Assembly (NCBI GenBank): GCA_963930775.1
Contig: OZ005704.1
Coordinates: forward strand, 496,001-560,000
Reading direction: 5' to 3'
DNA length: 64,000 nt
From: Cliona cf. orientalis
Lineage: Eukaryota; Porifera; Demospongiae; Clionaida; Clionaidae
Below, one piece after another: positions 34,381-47,500 of the stretch (position 1 is its first letter; every line of letters begins with the position of its first letter). A program made the position numbers and the translations under genes. Below the pieces are notes generated by a model, which saw only the letters and a program-made list of their open reading frames with translations, was not told the origin of the DNA and searched no databases.

Positions 34381-37300
34381 ATGGATCGGCCAACTCAGCC
34401 TAGAAGGTCACTAGTGGGCATGTTGATTTATGTAAGTCTGACAGTGGATATTTATCTCTTTATTTTGTGTGTACATGACATTATTACACATAAAATAAAG
34501 CGATAATATATAATGTCATATATACACATAAAATAAAGAGATATAAATATCATAATTTGTGATTCAAACATTATGTGAGGGCATGAATCAAAACTGTGCC
34601 AACTGCTTGATGAACACTGGCACTGCCAATGATGGCTAGTTGTACACTAAAGTGCAGGGGCTTTCTCCAAGATAAATTCTTGCTCTGCTTGAGGTATGCA
34701 TGCATGTATGACCATCTGATTCTCTAAACAAGAACGGGGCCAGGGACAGCTGCTAGGACTTTTATAATTGTATTCATGCCTGTGGGAAACCATGCACAGT
34801 GAGCCAGTACAAGACATTATATACAGTGTAGGCAGCGTGTACTTTTTGTGTATACGTGTAAACTATTAGATATGAATAATAATAAAGGTTGAACAGCTGT
34901 TAAAATTCACAGATAAGGTATTATTGAAAGCCAGGTGCATGGTGCTCGGAAATTTTCTCCTGGCAAGATCTATGGCTATAAAATTATTATTATTTAATGC
35001 TTATACAGGCATTCAGCTATATAAGCAATCGCTGGTCTACACCTGCTCCTGATTGTCAACCACCTACTGTTATTGAAAATAAAGTGATTCAGCCTGATTT
35101 TTTGTCTGATATTGATGATGGAGATCAGCACCGAAGTATGTATCAGTATGCGCAAAGATGTCGCAAAAGAACACATGATATAACATGTTACGATAACCAT
35201 CAAGCCAAAAGGTATAAACCTTCCCCAATTGATGACTCAGGTGGGCTGAAAATTAAGTTCATGTCAGGCTCTAAGGTGAAAAGAAGAAAACCCAAGACAA
35301 GGATTCCAAAAATTAAAATTGGTATCAGTAGACATCAAAGGCAATTGAAAGAAAAATATTGCCAGCATACAAAGCAACACTCTAAAGGCACCCTCATGAA
35401 GAGTGCTACACACTGCTTCCATATCCATCGCACAACTATCCCATATGAAGTGGCAAAGAAACACATAAAGAGATGCCGACAATTTTGTCTCAAATTGAAA
35501 AAATTTAATAATGGAGCCCTTTCTTGTGGTGATATTTATAGGGCCTTGGGAAACTACGAAAGTGCTCTTTTTCTGTACAGATTTGCGATCAAACATACAA
35601 GGTATAGCATCGAATGTGCACCACTGTTGTATCAAGCTCTCAGAAATGCTGGTGAGTTATGCCTACAGTTTAATTGTCAAGAAATTGCAGCATTCAATTT
35701 TCAAGCAGCTTACTCATATCTTGAATTTGTGAACAGTAAAGAAAGTTTTCAATTGCTTCCAATCCCTCGAAATGTTCGACCATCGAGTTTTCGTAACTTG
35801 GTGATAGTTGATCTCTGTGGTTTAGTTTGTACCCACAGTGCCAGGGTAGAGCCCATGCTTCGCCTTTTTCACTTTGAAGTAGTGCATCATCCACATATGG
35901 AGTCAAATTTCCATATTCATGAAGATATCGCAGTAGTTGAGATTGAAGAAGCTGAGGAGGAGCAAGGAGAAAATTATGAGCTCACCTATTTACCGGTACC
36001 ACTAAATAATGTGGAATCTCCTGATCTGTTTGATGGTCCCTTAGTGAAGTTATTTAATGTCAATATGAGCGTTGAGCATGCTGCCAACAATAATAGTGTT
36101 TGTGTGCAAGAATCAGAACAATGGCGGCCAAATTTTGTTGTATCTCATGTCACCGACTTACCTGATACTATCAAACCATTTGTGGAATTGTGTGGTGATT
36201 CGTACTTTCGAGGAATGAATGTGTGTGCCAAAGGGTCAAATTTTAATCTTGCCATTTGCTTTCAACCACGGTTTCATCAAGAAATTTTACATCTCAAAAC
36301 GACTCAATTTGGGATGCATTCTTCAACACCAATCATCTACCTTGCTCTTGTGAGAGGCACACTTTTATTTCGCTTTTCACATCACTCAGGTGAAAATTAT
36401 TGTTTCAAGCTATGTCTCAACAAATGTGTATTATTCGAACACATGCACAATCGGGTATCACTGAGACTGTACATCCAAGGAATATCTCCCCAAGCCACTG
36501 TGCAAAACCAACCACCCTTCCCTTCTGTAAGAGCTCATTCACCTATAACTGTCATAATTTCAAGTGAAAGCGTAATGTGCATCATTGGTAATTCAGCTGC
36601 ATCTCGAGTCCAGATAGGTGAAGGAGATTCAATATATCTTAGTGCTTTACCTTCAAGCAAAACAGAAGCACAAGGTGTTGCTTACATTCTACGAACAAAA
36701 CCACTGCTTGATGAGCATGCAACAAAAGGTACAGTTCTTCGTTTGATGGAGAAGTCCACGATAATCCATTTGGCATCACATGGAATAGTACATCAAGGGT
36801 GCTTTGCTCTTGTTTTGGATCCAGGACAGATTTCTTGTGACTCAGTGCTTACATCTCATGATATAAAGAAGCTGAATCTCTCTGCCGCAATAGTAGTTCT
36901 CTCTAGCTGTGACTCAGGATATGGTACCGTCAACACTAATGGTATCCAGGGTATGGCAAGTGCTTTTATCCAAGCAGGGGCTCAATCTGTGCTCACTACT
37001 CAATCGAAGGTCCCTGACAAATCAGCCTCTGTCTTCATGCAGTGCTTTCATTGGTATCTATCCCATGGCATTCCTAGTTTTGATGCTTTGGATAGGGCCA
37101 AGCATAGTATGCACTTAATTCATGAATATTTAAATTGGAATCAGTATCAACTTCATGGTAGAGAAGTCATACTGCAAAGTTCCACCCAGCTTATCTCCCA
37201 CTTTGGTTGCAGAAGTGCCTTTCCATGCTTACAGATAATATATGAGATAGATAGAGCCATTTTGGATCAACCAGCGCTACCAACAGCTGTGCAGGTATAT

Positions 37301-37790
37301 TATTGTAGTGTTAATTATGATATATTATCATAACATAATAATTAATATTGTATAGATATTATGTGAATCAGTGACTGAAGCTAACAGTCAACAAGTTGCT
37401 ATTGATTTCACGTGTACCTACCATCACCACTTCAAGGGAGGAGTGCACTGGATTTCTCATGGAGAAAAGGTATTCACAGTCAAGAGTACATTTTATGACA
37501 TGTAATTATGGTTGCGTATTTTTATGCAGGAGGTTTCATCGATTCTTCGAAGAGCGGTCTCACAAGTTTTAATCGTTTCTGATGGAGTCTACGAGGGTGC
37601 AGGTTTTGCTAGTCTTCTTAGAAATGCCAATATCCACATACTCTTGCTCCTGCCATCAAGCACTCTCATAGAAGAAGCCACTAGACTGTTATTTGAGCAC
37701 AGTATGCGAGGTGTGCAAGTGCATGTTGTCCCACCCCTTACCTACAGGCAAATGAAGCAGGAACGAATTGTGACTGAATTACTGAACTAG
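34381..37790 (+). CDS. Shortened TPR-CHAT protease with remnant STAND module (gene B)
   Basis: Four exons in phase: 34381-34431, 35009-37294, 37356-37469 and 37530-37790, giving 903 residues, about half of genes A and C. A basic N-terminus (KVKRRKPKTRIPKIK) precedes a few TPR-like repeats (about 160-262) and a long unassigned middle. The CHAT domain (about 520-745) keeps His608 in HLASHG and Cys651 in LSSCDSGYGTV. The first half of CHAT is poorly recognisable compared with A and C. The module after the protease starts at 780 with CESVTEANSQQ where the P-loop should be, then GGVHWI and LIVSDG, and stops after the segment following the sensor strand, so it lacks the C-terminal winged-helix-like tail. 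Probably an active protease with a stripped regulatory tail. Confidence 0.85.
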
Positions 37791-38373
37791 ACATATCCAT
37801 GTGATTTTATTCCACATAATATGGGCAGTCATTTATTATTATGCATTCTTAGATCTGGTGTGCGTGGGTAGTGGGTGTTTACGAATTACTACAGTGATCT
37901 ACTTGATTCAGGTGATCGTGACGTATGGAGCAGTCCCTGGGACTCCACCACGCATATCACAAATGCGCATGCTCGGTCTGCGCCGCGCGCTGAACAGCAG
38001 CGTGAGGTCAGCGGGTAAATCCCGGGGGAACTACCTGCATTCCACAGGAGTGCGCATGCGTAATAGTGTTGGCCGCATATGGTCACGTGACTGACGTTAG
38101 GCAACTAGCTACCAAGAACCAAGGAGAAGTTGGATATCTGTTTTGGATAAAATTTCTATAGTAAGTGAAAAATGTATATCCCCACTGGTACATATAAAAC
38201 TGGTTTGTATCATAAAATTTTCCATAACCGTCCTAGTAGCTATAACATGTTCTTATAGTGTATCCCGCGGGCGCTGGCACGGGAGTCGATGACAATATTA
38301 ATTTTAATAATTTATGTTTTATTTATATGTGTTATTAATCAACTCCAATAGAAATTTGACCAGTAACTCAAAC
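37791..38373. promoter_or_regulatory. Upstream region and 5' UTR intron of gene C
   Basis: GC-rich with TGCGCATGCG (38051-38060, NRF1-like) and the palindromic E-box GTCACGTGAC (38082-38091). A donor TATA/GTAAGT near 38160 and an acceptor CCAATAG at 38351 outline a UTR intron before the ATG at 38374. Confidence 0.5.
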
Positions 38374-41300
38374 ATGAGTGGAATCGATCAAAGAAAACAA
38401 GTGTTTCTCGATGTTCCTAATCCCAGTGATTTTTACGTAACAAATGTCAGCCTGGACACTAGGCTGCAGCTTGCTAAAAATACCAGTCTACAACCACGTC
38501 GACAGATAAGGAAGTTGCGTTACTTCAAGGTATTCAAGAAATTTGCTTGGCTTTTGTTTGCCACTGAGACAAGCCAGACTTTGCTGGTTTATCGAATAGT
38601 GTACAACGGTAAACTTCCGGTCTTTATCCCATTTGAATCGTATAGTAGTAACATCAATGGCTTGCCACCTTTCTATGAGATGCGCATGGATCAGGACACT
38701 CGGCTATGTCAGTGGAAAAGGAAACCACTTGGTAACAACCCTGAAAGTCGACCAGCTTACAGAAATCCACACCGTCGATCAACAAATATGAAATTGCATG
38801 TGAATAGCCAAGACCTATCATTGGATCCAAATAAAATGTGTGTCTGTCGCATAAGCAAATCCAAAGATTGTCCCCAATTTATTGCCGTCAAGAGGGAAAA
38901 CTGCATTGGACAAAGCCGAGCTTATTCCGGTACAACAGAAATCAAGATACACAATGATTTTGATGCTGACTACAAAAGTGGCACAACGCTAGTGGAGCCT
39001 GCTAGTTCTGGAGTACTAACTGACCACAATGTGGGTGCAAATACACATGACCATAATATTATACCAAACACGAGACAGGAAAAGGTTTTGCAACTTTTTA
39101 TGAACACACGCTATCTTACAAGGAGGAAGTTTCAATCCAAGAGAAAAATCAAAAGGCTTATTCATGTCGGGAAAAGTCTGAAGCGGAAGCAAGCAAGGAA
39201 GGGAAGGGAGAGCAAGAAATCAAAATTATCAAAGCCAAGAAAGAATGTACACAGGCATGCCAAGAATAGTAGAAAATTAATAAAGAGGAGATTTCAGGCA
39301 ACTCAGTCAAGTTCAAGTGAATCAGAGGGAAGTGAAAACAAAAAAAGTGACCCACAAAGACATCCCGGCAAGAATAGAGGGAAAAAAGTGGAAAGAAGAG
39401 ATGCTGAAGTAGCTCAGGAAACTCCTCAGTCAAGCTCAAGTGAATTGGATTTCGCAAGACGTCTCAGTCCATTATTTGTCTTGAAGGGGCACAGTCCACG
39501 AAGAGATGAGTGCCTCTATCGATCTTCAAAGGTTTCAAGACTACATAGGATGCAGAGTGTACTTTCACGTGAACTGAGTCGACGTGAAGCCTTTTTGGGT
39601 ATTGAGTACCGAAGTCCTAGAAGAGATGATGCTGGTGGAGCACAGGATACAATTGACATTTTTCGGAATGGTAGGGAGTCAAAAAATGTGGTGGAAAGTG
39701 ATGGTACACTTTTGAGGGTTCCTCGACACATCCATGTTGTTCATTATCCTTTTGATGTTGATAAGATTGCTCGGTTGCTACATGCTTCAGAATTCTCCGA
39801 GGTCATCCTTATATTGGAGAGCGTCCCCCGAAATATTGAACCAATACCCCTAATAACACGGGATTTCGGTTTGGGAGTAGCTTATTTCAAGTCGCAAAAA
39901 TACATCAATGCAAAAAATTCCTTTGTTGATTGTGAAACTGTTGCCACAGCTGAATGCAGAGATGGGGACATCATGCTATGCAATGCGTATCTTGGTGACA
40001 TGAAATATGCCTCAAAGTTGTTTCTAAATGCAACCGAGTATTATAAAAAAGCTGTCAAGCACCACACGCCAGGAACCGTCGCACTCGACCTCAAGCTAAC
40101 TCCACCTACTGTCTCTGCTATTCATGCAAAGCTTGCTTCTGCATATCGAAATATCTCAATGATGGTCCAGGCAACTCATCACTACAAAACAGCCATTAGT
40201 GTTGCTGAAGTTGACAGAGATCGATTGTCAGCTCATACCTCTCTTGGAAACCTTTATCAGTCCATGGGCGACAACAGTAATGCCCTGAATGAATACAAGA
40301 AATCGATTCAGCTTGCTGAGAGACTCTGTGATTATGTATCTCTTGGATGGGCACATGGAAACATTGGAAATGCTTATCTTGGCCTAGGCAGAAAGGACGA
40401 AGCATTGTATCATCTTCACAAGTCACTGGATCTAGCAGTTGAGTACGAACGTACCCCTCAAGCCATTGGCCGTACCTACAATAACCTCGGCACTGCCTAC
40501 CAGTCCATTAATGATCTTGATAAAGCAATGGAGTACTATGATCTTGCCCTTGCCCAAGCCATATACGGAGAGGATATCGCTGGTCAAGCACGAGTATATG
40601 GTAATATCGGCAACGTGCACATGCTTCGCAAAAACTATGAACAAGCCATTCCCCACTATGGTGAAGTTCTCCGTCTCTCCAAGGATCCAGCCACAGTCAG
40701 CACAGCTCGACACAACAGAGGATGTGCTTACTACGATTGGGCAACATCGCTGGAGCAGAAGAGTGGTTTCAGATGTACCTACCATGGTACACACTGTGAT
40801 GTGGTCAAGTGTCAAAGTGGCCTTTCACGTAAGGCCAGGGAACTTTATCAAAAAGGATACGAAGATCTAAAGGAAGTGGTGAAGTATCACGAAGAACGAC
40901 TACAGCACATTAAAGGCTCTCCGAGCGGTTTAACTCTCTCAGTCTCCTTGTTTGAATCCAACTCCCGTACCTTCCACCGTCTTCAAGATTGCCTAGCCAG
41001 ACTTCATAAATATGAAGAGGCTTTGACAGTTGCAGAGCAGTGTAGAGCTCGTACCTTAGGAGAGCTTTTGCTAACGAGAAAGAAAGGGCAGTTGACAGAA
41101 CCCTTAACCCCTCCATTGAGCTTTGATCAAGTAGTAAGCGTTGTCGAGCGAATAGAATGGCCTCTGATTTACTTTTCTTACACTGGATCTAGGTTGATCT
41201 GTTGGATGTTTCCTATTGTAGAGGATCAGAAGGTATTGAAGACATTTGAAGTTCCTCTTACAGATGATCAGTTTGATGGAAAATCTTTCGACTATCACCT

Positions 41301-44286
41301 TCGCTATAGCCTTACTGAAAAGCTAGTTGAGCGTACATTTGAAATGTATGAAAGCATTGAATATGATAGTGAATCGAGTGAGGAAGTGCAAACACTCTTT
41401 GAAATAGTGGGAAAGCCTATAGTTGAAGTATTGCAGAAAAAACTTAGTGATTCCTTTACAGCTGAGCAAACAACTACAGTATCCGATAGCTACACTAGCT
41501 TGCTTCCTCTGACCTGCCTTCTCGATTCAAAGACAGGCCATTTTCTTGGTGATCACTACTACTTCAACATTGCTCCTTCTTTGCTGACGATGGGTATCAT
41601 GAATGAATTCACAAGCAAAGTTGACGTCGAAGGGGATGTCTGTGTCGTAATTGGTGACCCCAATATTCCTCCATTCTACTACAACAAGGACCAGTGGCGT
41701 CTAGGTCGGCTGCCCTATGCCAAAAGAGAAGCTGAGTGGGTAAGTCATGCTTTAAAAACGAAGCCAATTCTTGGTGACCAAGCAACAAAAGGTGCCTTTT
41801 TAATCCGAGTATCAAATGCAAAAATTGTTCATATTGCAACTCATGGTAGTGCTTCAGCTGGCTTCTTGGCTTTTTCCGCTTTCTCTATTTCTCCTAACAC
41901 TAAATTAGGTGATAAATATGCTGATGCTAGCAATGTCCTCCTTTTTCCCGAAGAGATTGAGAGGTTACAAATCTCTCCAGCTCTTGTTGTTCTCTCCAGC
42001 TGTGATTCTAGTCGTGGTACAGTCAAGGCTGACGGCATCCAGGGCATGGCCCGGGCTTTCATCCTAGCAGGAGCTCAGTCTGTCTTGACCACACTATGGA
42101 AAGTTCCTGATGAATCAGCTTCTGTCTTTATGCAGTTCTTTTATCAGTATCTGCGGGATGGTCTACGTAGCTCTCTCGCTGTTCAGAAAGCTATTTTTAG
42201 TGTTCGCTGTTTTTCCAAGTATAGCCAGTACATTCACTGGAGTGGCTACCAGCTTACAGGTAAGGATATTCAGCTTTCTTTCAAAACGACCACATCAAAC
42301 ATCACTTTGGAACGTCGACTTGGGAAATCTAGTACTTTTCCGAGGATTGAAGATATCAAGAAACTGGAAAAGGCTCTCGTGAATGATCCAATTATTCCTA
42401 CTTATTTGCAGGTATATACTATAATATTTGATAGGCCCATACAGTGCAATTGATATTAAAAAATATCCTTTTGATGCTCTATGTGAAACAATTACCACAT
42501 CCCTAGCAGCTTCATTGTATATGGTAAAGGGTCACTGTGTATGTAAGTAGCATACTTAAGTTATGCAATGTTACGTAATCATCAAAGGCTTAAAAGTGGC
42601 ATAATATGAAAATGAAAATAGATGACAAACTTTAAAATGTTTATAGAACCATTTTCATATTCACCTGTATCTGTGCCAAATTTTACGATTCGATACCCTT
42701 ACAATTCAATACCTTGACTGTTTCAGAAAAGTAAATTGCTACTAGGGATGTAATAATAAAGAATAATGTATTACAAACATTGCAGTTACTGAGGGGATCT
42801 CCAGGAGTTGACCCATCTGAGGTGGTCATTGATTTTATCACATCATTTCACAAGCATTTCCCTGGTGGAGTATTTTGGATCAACTGTCAGTGTCTCGAGA
42901 TGGTGCAATACGGTATTGATTACATTGAAAAGGTATGCTGTGCATGGAAGATTCAATTCCCATGATTGTTACACAAAGTCCCATTCCCATATTAAAGGCG
43001 GTTGTAGTTGTTGTGGCTAGATGCCTGTGTTGTGGTACAGCCCCTGAAACCATGATAAACTAGGCTTGCAACCAGCATAGAATAGCTCACAGGTGGCTTC
43101 TTGGGTGTACAGTATTATTATACAAGTGTCACAGAGTAATGTGCCTGCTATGTAGTACTAGGAATCTGATAATTTTATGTTGGATGTGTGTACTGTATAA
43201 TTATTCAACTTAGTATCTCTCTATTTCCAGACATGTAATTCCAGTATCCTCAATTTGCCTCTGAGTGAGATTCAACAAGCTCTCTTTGTTTTGGATGGAA
43301 TGACTACGCTTCCGGCTGTTGAACCCCTACTAAGGATATTGAAAAGCTACCATGTCCACATCATTGTTATTTCAACAGAGTACCGATCACTTGATAGAAT
43401 TATAAAGGAAATCGATCAAAAATTGATTCGTGGTTGCTCATGCCATGATATTCACCCACTAACAAATATCCACTCAACTCAGAGATTGGTGCATGCAGTC
43501 ATGAAAAATGTAAATTTTGCTCCTACCACCGCAGATCAACGATTATTTGAACAGCTGGAAGAATTTACCACAGGTTCTCCCCCAATTGTCGAAATCACAT
43601 CCCAAATTTTGTTGACCAAGTACAACCAAGGTCACGAAGGGGCAGCCCAGGCTATCAGTAATGTACTTCAATTGAATACAAATCAGGATACACCACATCC
43701 TGCCCAGAATACCACAACAGACGAAGCCAGGAACCCCCCCTCAACTGACAATGTCTGGAGCACCAACTCGATGTATGACTCGTGGGATGCCATCACTGTA
43801 CTTATCGAAACTTGCAAGTTATCGCCACTTGAGAGATGGCTTTTAAACTGCATCACTGTATTTGGGGGTCAGCCAGTTCCCCTTCAATTAGTCACTGAAA
43901 TGTCGTCAAAAATCGCAAAAAGTGGTCAAAAAATTCACCTTGCCAGTACACTGTACGATAAACTTTTCAAGTGTAAACTTATGAAGCCGTACCCATTACC
44001 TGTTGTTGTATGCCCCTCAAACAAAGAACAAGATTGTGAGACCGAATTTGTGTACATTCCACAGTATTTGGCGGAGTGTATTTGGAGTAATCTAGATGAA
44101 ACTGATAAAATTGCTGTATTGGCTGTCGTATATTCTTCAGTGCCTTTGTTACACGAACTGAATGCAACATCCAACGAGTTAGCTCAAGTGCTTCACTCCT
44201 TATTCCTAAATGTCTTTGATCAAAATTATATGTTGGTAGGCAAAGAGTGCTACCAAGAATGTCTTAGTATTGTTGTAAGTCAGTAA
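38374..44286 (+). CDS. TPR-CHAT protease with degenerate STAND module (gene C)
   Basis: Three coding exons in phase: 38374-42411, 42786-42932 and 43231-44286, giving 1746 residues. A basic N-terminal region of about 450 residues holds an unassigned globular-looking stretch (LRYFKVFKKFAWLLF) and a Lys/Arg/Ser-rich part. The TPR array covers about 460-790 (GNLYQSMGDNSNALNEYKKS, YNNLGTAYQSINDLDKAMEY). The CHAT domain (about 915-1290) has His1157 in HIATHG and Cys1210 in LSSCDSSRG. The NTPase-like module (1347-1746) shows GGVFWI, LFVLDG and HIIVIS, but the P-loop reads GSPGVDPSEV. Exon 2 (147 bases) equals gene A exon 4 in length and phase. Gene A is the closest relative in the window, especially over TPR and CHAT, while the N-termini differ completely. 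Likely an active CHAT protease; trigger and substrate unknown. Confidence 0.9.
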
Positions 44287-44373
44287 CAAAAGTTGCTTTT
44301 ATTTTTTTTTTTTTATATTCTCTGTCACCCTGATTGAAATTCTGTATGATTCTGATTATACTCTTCAGCTTGT

Positions 44374-44386
44374 TCACGCGCGCATG
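44374..44386. promoter_or_regulatory. NRF1-like site upstream of gene D
   Basis: CGCGCATGCGCA in the 230 bases between the gene C stop and gene D start. It resembles the TGCGCATGCGCA palindrome and the one upstream of gene C. Confidence 0.35.
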
Positions 44387-44515
44387 CGCAAATAGTAAAT
44401 GCGCTCAGGTCAAGACTTGAACCTCCGAAGAGATGAGTGATCTGATTTGATTTGACATGAGTTGACTTGATTCTGAACTCGAGAGAAAGTAGCTTTATCA
44501 TCTGTACAAACGAAT

Positions 44516-47500
44516 ATGGAGGAGATAAACCACCAACCAGGACGCAGTGATACCATTTCCCAGAAGCCGATATTAAGTACTGCACACAGTGATCATACTC
44601 ACGATGGTTTGCCGTCGGAATCGCTCAGAAGGAATACCAGAATTTCGCTGTTCTCTTCTCACCTTCCGAAGTATCCAGCCTTCATAACTACCTCTCGTCG
44701 AAGTACAGAGATCTATTTATCGCCGCCGGTAGATCTTCAAGAAGGTCAGAGTGGGCAGCGTGATAAAATAACGTTGAAGGCCCAGGATCGTGTGGCTACT
44801 AGAGAGGGTATTTTGAAGCGAAAGTATAATTTTATTCATATTGGCAGTGACCTGGATCATAGGGACAAATTCCTGAATAGTCTCAATAGCGGCCTCAACT
44901 TCACCGAAACATATTCTTATGCCGAAATGTTTAAAAAATCGCTTTTACTGATAGAAGACACCGAAACATATTCTTATGCCGAAATGTTTAAAAAATCTCT
45001 TTTACTGATAGAAGACACCGAAACATATTCTTATGCCGAAATGTTTAAAAAATCGCTTTTACTGATAGAAGAAGCACTAAATTCTGTTGCGAAGGCAACT
45101 TCTGCACTCGCAGGAGAATTTTTGAAGGAAGCAGAAAAGCATGTTATCAAAGCCAATTTGGCAACAGATAAGGATAAGGGATCCACTCATGGATGGAATT
45201 ATGGTGGAAAAAAGAAATTACATGTAGTAGCCCAAATGCCTGTAAGTCAATGTGAGACAAAAGATCTAGAGAAGATACCTTCTTATGAGGGGGGACAGGT
45301 ACTACAGGAATCAGAAGTAAGTGCAAATACCAAACAATGAAACAAGCAGAGGGAATGAAGTCTACATGTAATAACTAGAGCTCTCTAGAGCACAAAACCC
45401 TCGGCGCATTGCATGGCATTAGCTGCACAAGCAAGCAATGACAATACAATGTTATACTAGCTTCCCTTTATACCCACTTTCAATGTTGCACATAGAAAAG
45501 GGTAAAGGACTGGCTGCATGAGGGCTGGTGGTGAGGCTAATGCATAGTATACCGTAGGTCGGGTTTTGAATGCATAGTTAAACGATTGCAAATGGTGCTA
45601 TATAAGCCAGATTGCGAATGGCTGAACAAGAAAGCCACACCCTCAATCTTAGCTATAGGGTGTGGCTTATGAGGCTGCATGTGGGGTGGGCTATTAATAG
45701 AATACCATAGTACTGCTTGAGCAACAGTTGCGCTTGGCTTGGCGTTGGCTATAGCGTTGGCTATGGTGTTGGCAGGTTGGAAGTTGACTTGAAAAATCGA
45801 AGAAGAAGACTCCTCAACAATCGACAGCTGTATGTATATGCATGCAAGTAGATCGAGCATGCGTGATATCGATAATGCGTGCACGTTTGTGATCGCAAGT
45901 GAGCAAAAGCACAAGAGGGGTGTGGTCATGTGTAACATTATTCATTTCATATTCTTTTCCTGCGATTCTTTTGATTGCGTCTTGTGTAAAAACTTGTAAT
46001 TCGCAATTAAAAGAATCTCACATTCAAAACCCGACCTACGGTATAGCACAGTAGTGTTGTTCAAGATTTAACGGCTCACAGCAACAACAACCTTGGTGTG
46101 TTGTATCAAACTCCACACTCATGGCGGTACCTACATCAAGTCAGCTTCCAGCCTCCTTGGGGACGACGACTATCATACCGGCCAAGTTAGCACTGCCACT
46201 GTGCTCCCAGTCAGTGATGAGCTAGTCTAGTCTGGCATAGCCGACCCTCGCAGGAAGAGGAAGAGGGTCTGGTCAAAAGCCTATACCGTAAACCTGGTTA
46301 TTAAGCGCATACTCTCTTCTCGTCACAAGCTATTGTTTATTAAGCGCATGCGCTTAATAGGAATGGCATTCTTCGAACCTGACCTTGACCATCTGGAAAG
46401 TATGTGGAATCCAGATATCTTTGGAGAGGCTATCATGCAAAAAGATCGAATTTCGGACAAATTGCCAGCACTCGCCATCTTGAGTGGCAGCTATAAACGC
46501 TAAAGCGCTCAATCGATCGAGCCAGCTAGTGCTAGCGCTAGCGGGCTTCGCATCCATCACGTGTCCTAACGTTTGTGGGTGTGGTTATGTGCTATATAAG
46601 TGCATAATCCTTTATTAAGCGCATACTGTCGTTCCGTTTACCACTATAAGTGCATGTGCTTATTAACCAGAGTATACGGTATACTATTCTTGTGCAGGAC
46701 AGTCCCTGCAAGGATGCAAATGTGGGTGATAAAATAAACTACCAACCACTAGGAGCTGGTACACGCGAGGATGAGATTATGCACATGCTTGCCCTGTGCC
46801 CACAGTGTTCTCCCCAGCATACATAAGGCATGTCGGCCCAACAAGCCTTCAGTACAGAATTTCCTTTGATGTGTGAATAGGGAGATTCCAAAAGCTTTGA
46901 TGTGGCCACAGCCTCCACCCAAAGTATACCCTACTATTGTACCTTGACATGCCTTGAATTTTGCTTGGGGAGAACAATGGCCCATGCGCATGGCAATGAT
47001 GTGTTTGCTAAGTGTGTACAAAATGCACACCTTACTGTAGTGACCAATTACATTCCTTTTGACCAGACCCCCCTCCTCTTCCTGTGAGGGTCGGCTACGC
47101 CAGACTAGAGCTAGTCATCTTGTTGGATTTATAGCTAATCATACATACCCTTCGAGTTGACTATTCATCTGTCGAAAGCTCACCAGCGAGTGAGGAAGGC
47201 AGCATCAATGATTATTGTAACCATGCCTATATACTGTGCATGCATTAATACGTACATACCATATATAGCTCATGACACACAGCGTTCTATTTATACGTAA
47301 AGTCATGCTTTCGCTAGCCTGGAAAGTTGAGAAGCTTACAATCAGCAAATGATGCCAAAACTGGTGAATGAAGTGTTATCGGTGAAATCCACACAAATCA
47401 TGCGTTTGGAATGCCAATTGCTGATTCTTCAGGAGGAGGGGAGGAGTATCTGTATTGGTGATTATCAAAGAACTACTTTTATTAATAAAGCTCCATTAGT

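Noticed and set aside
44903-45073. CRISPR-like array
   Set aside because: Repeats are contiguous without spacers, in frame inside a coding exon, and the genome is eukaryotic.
46749-47030. Minus-strand frame in the gene D intron as an exon
   Set aside because: No family resemblance and no matching splice-phase partners; the surrounding DNA is transposon-rich.
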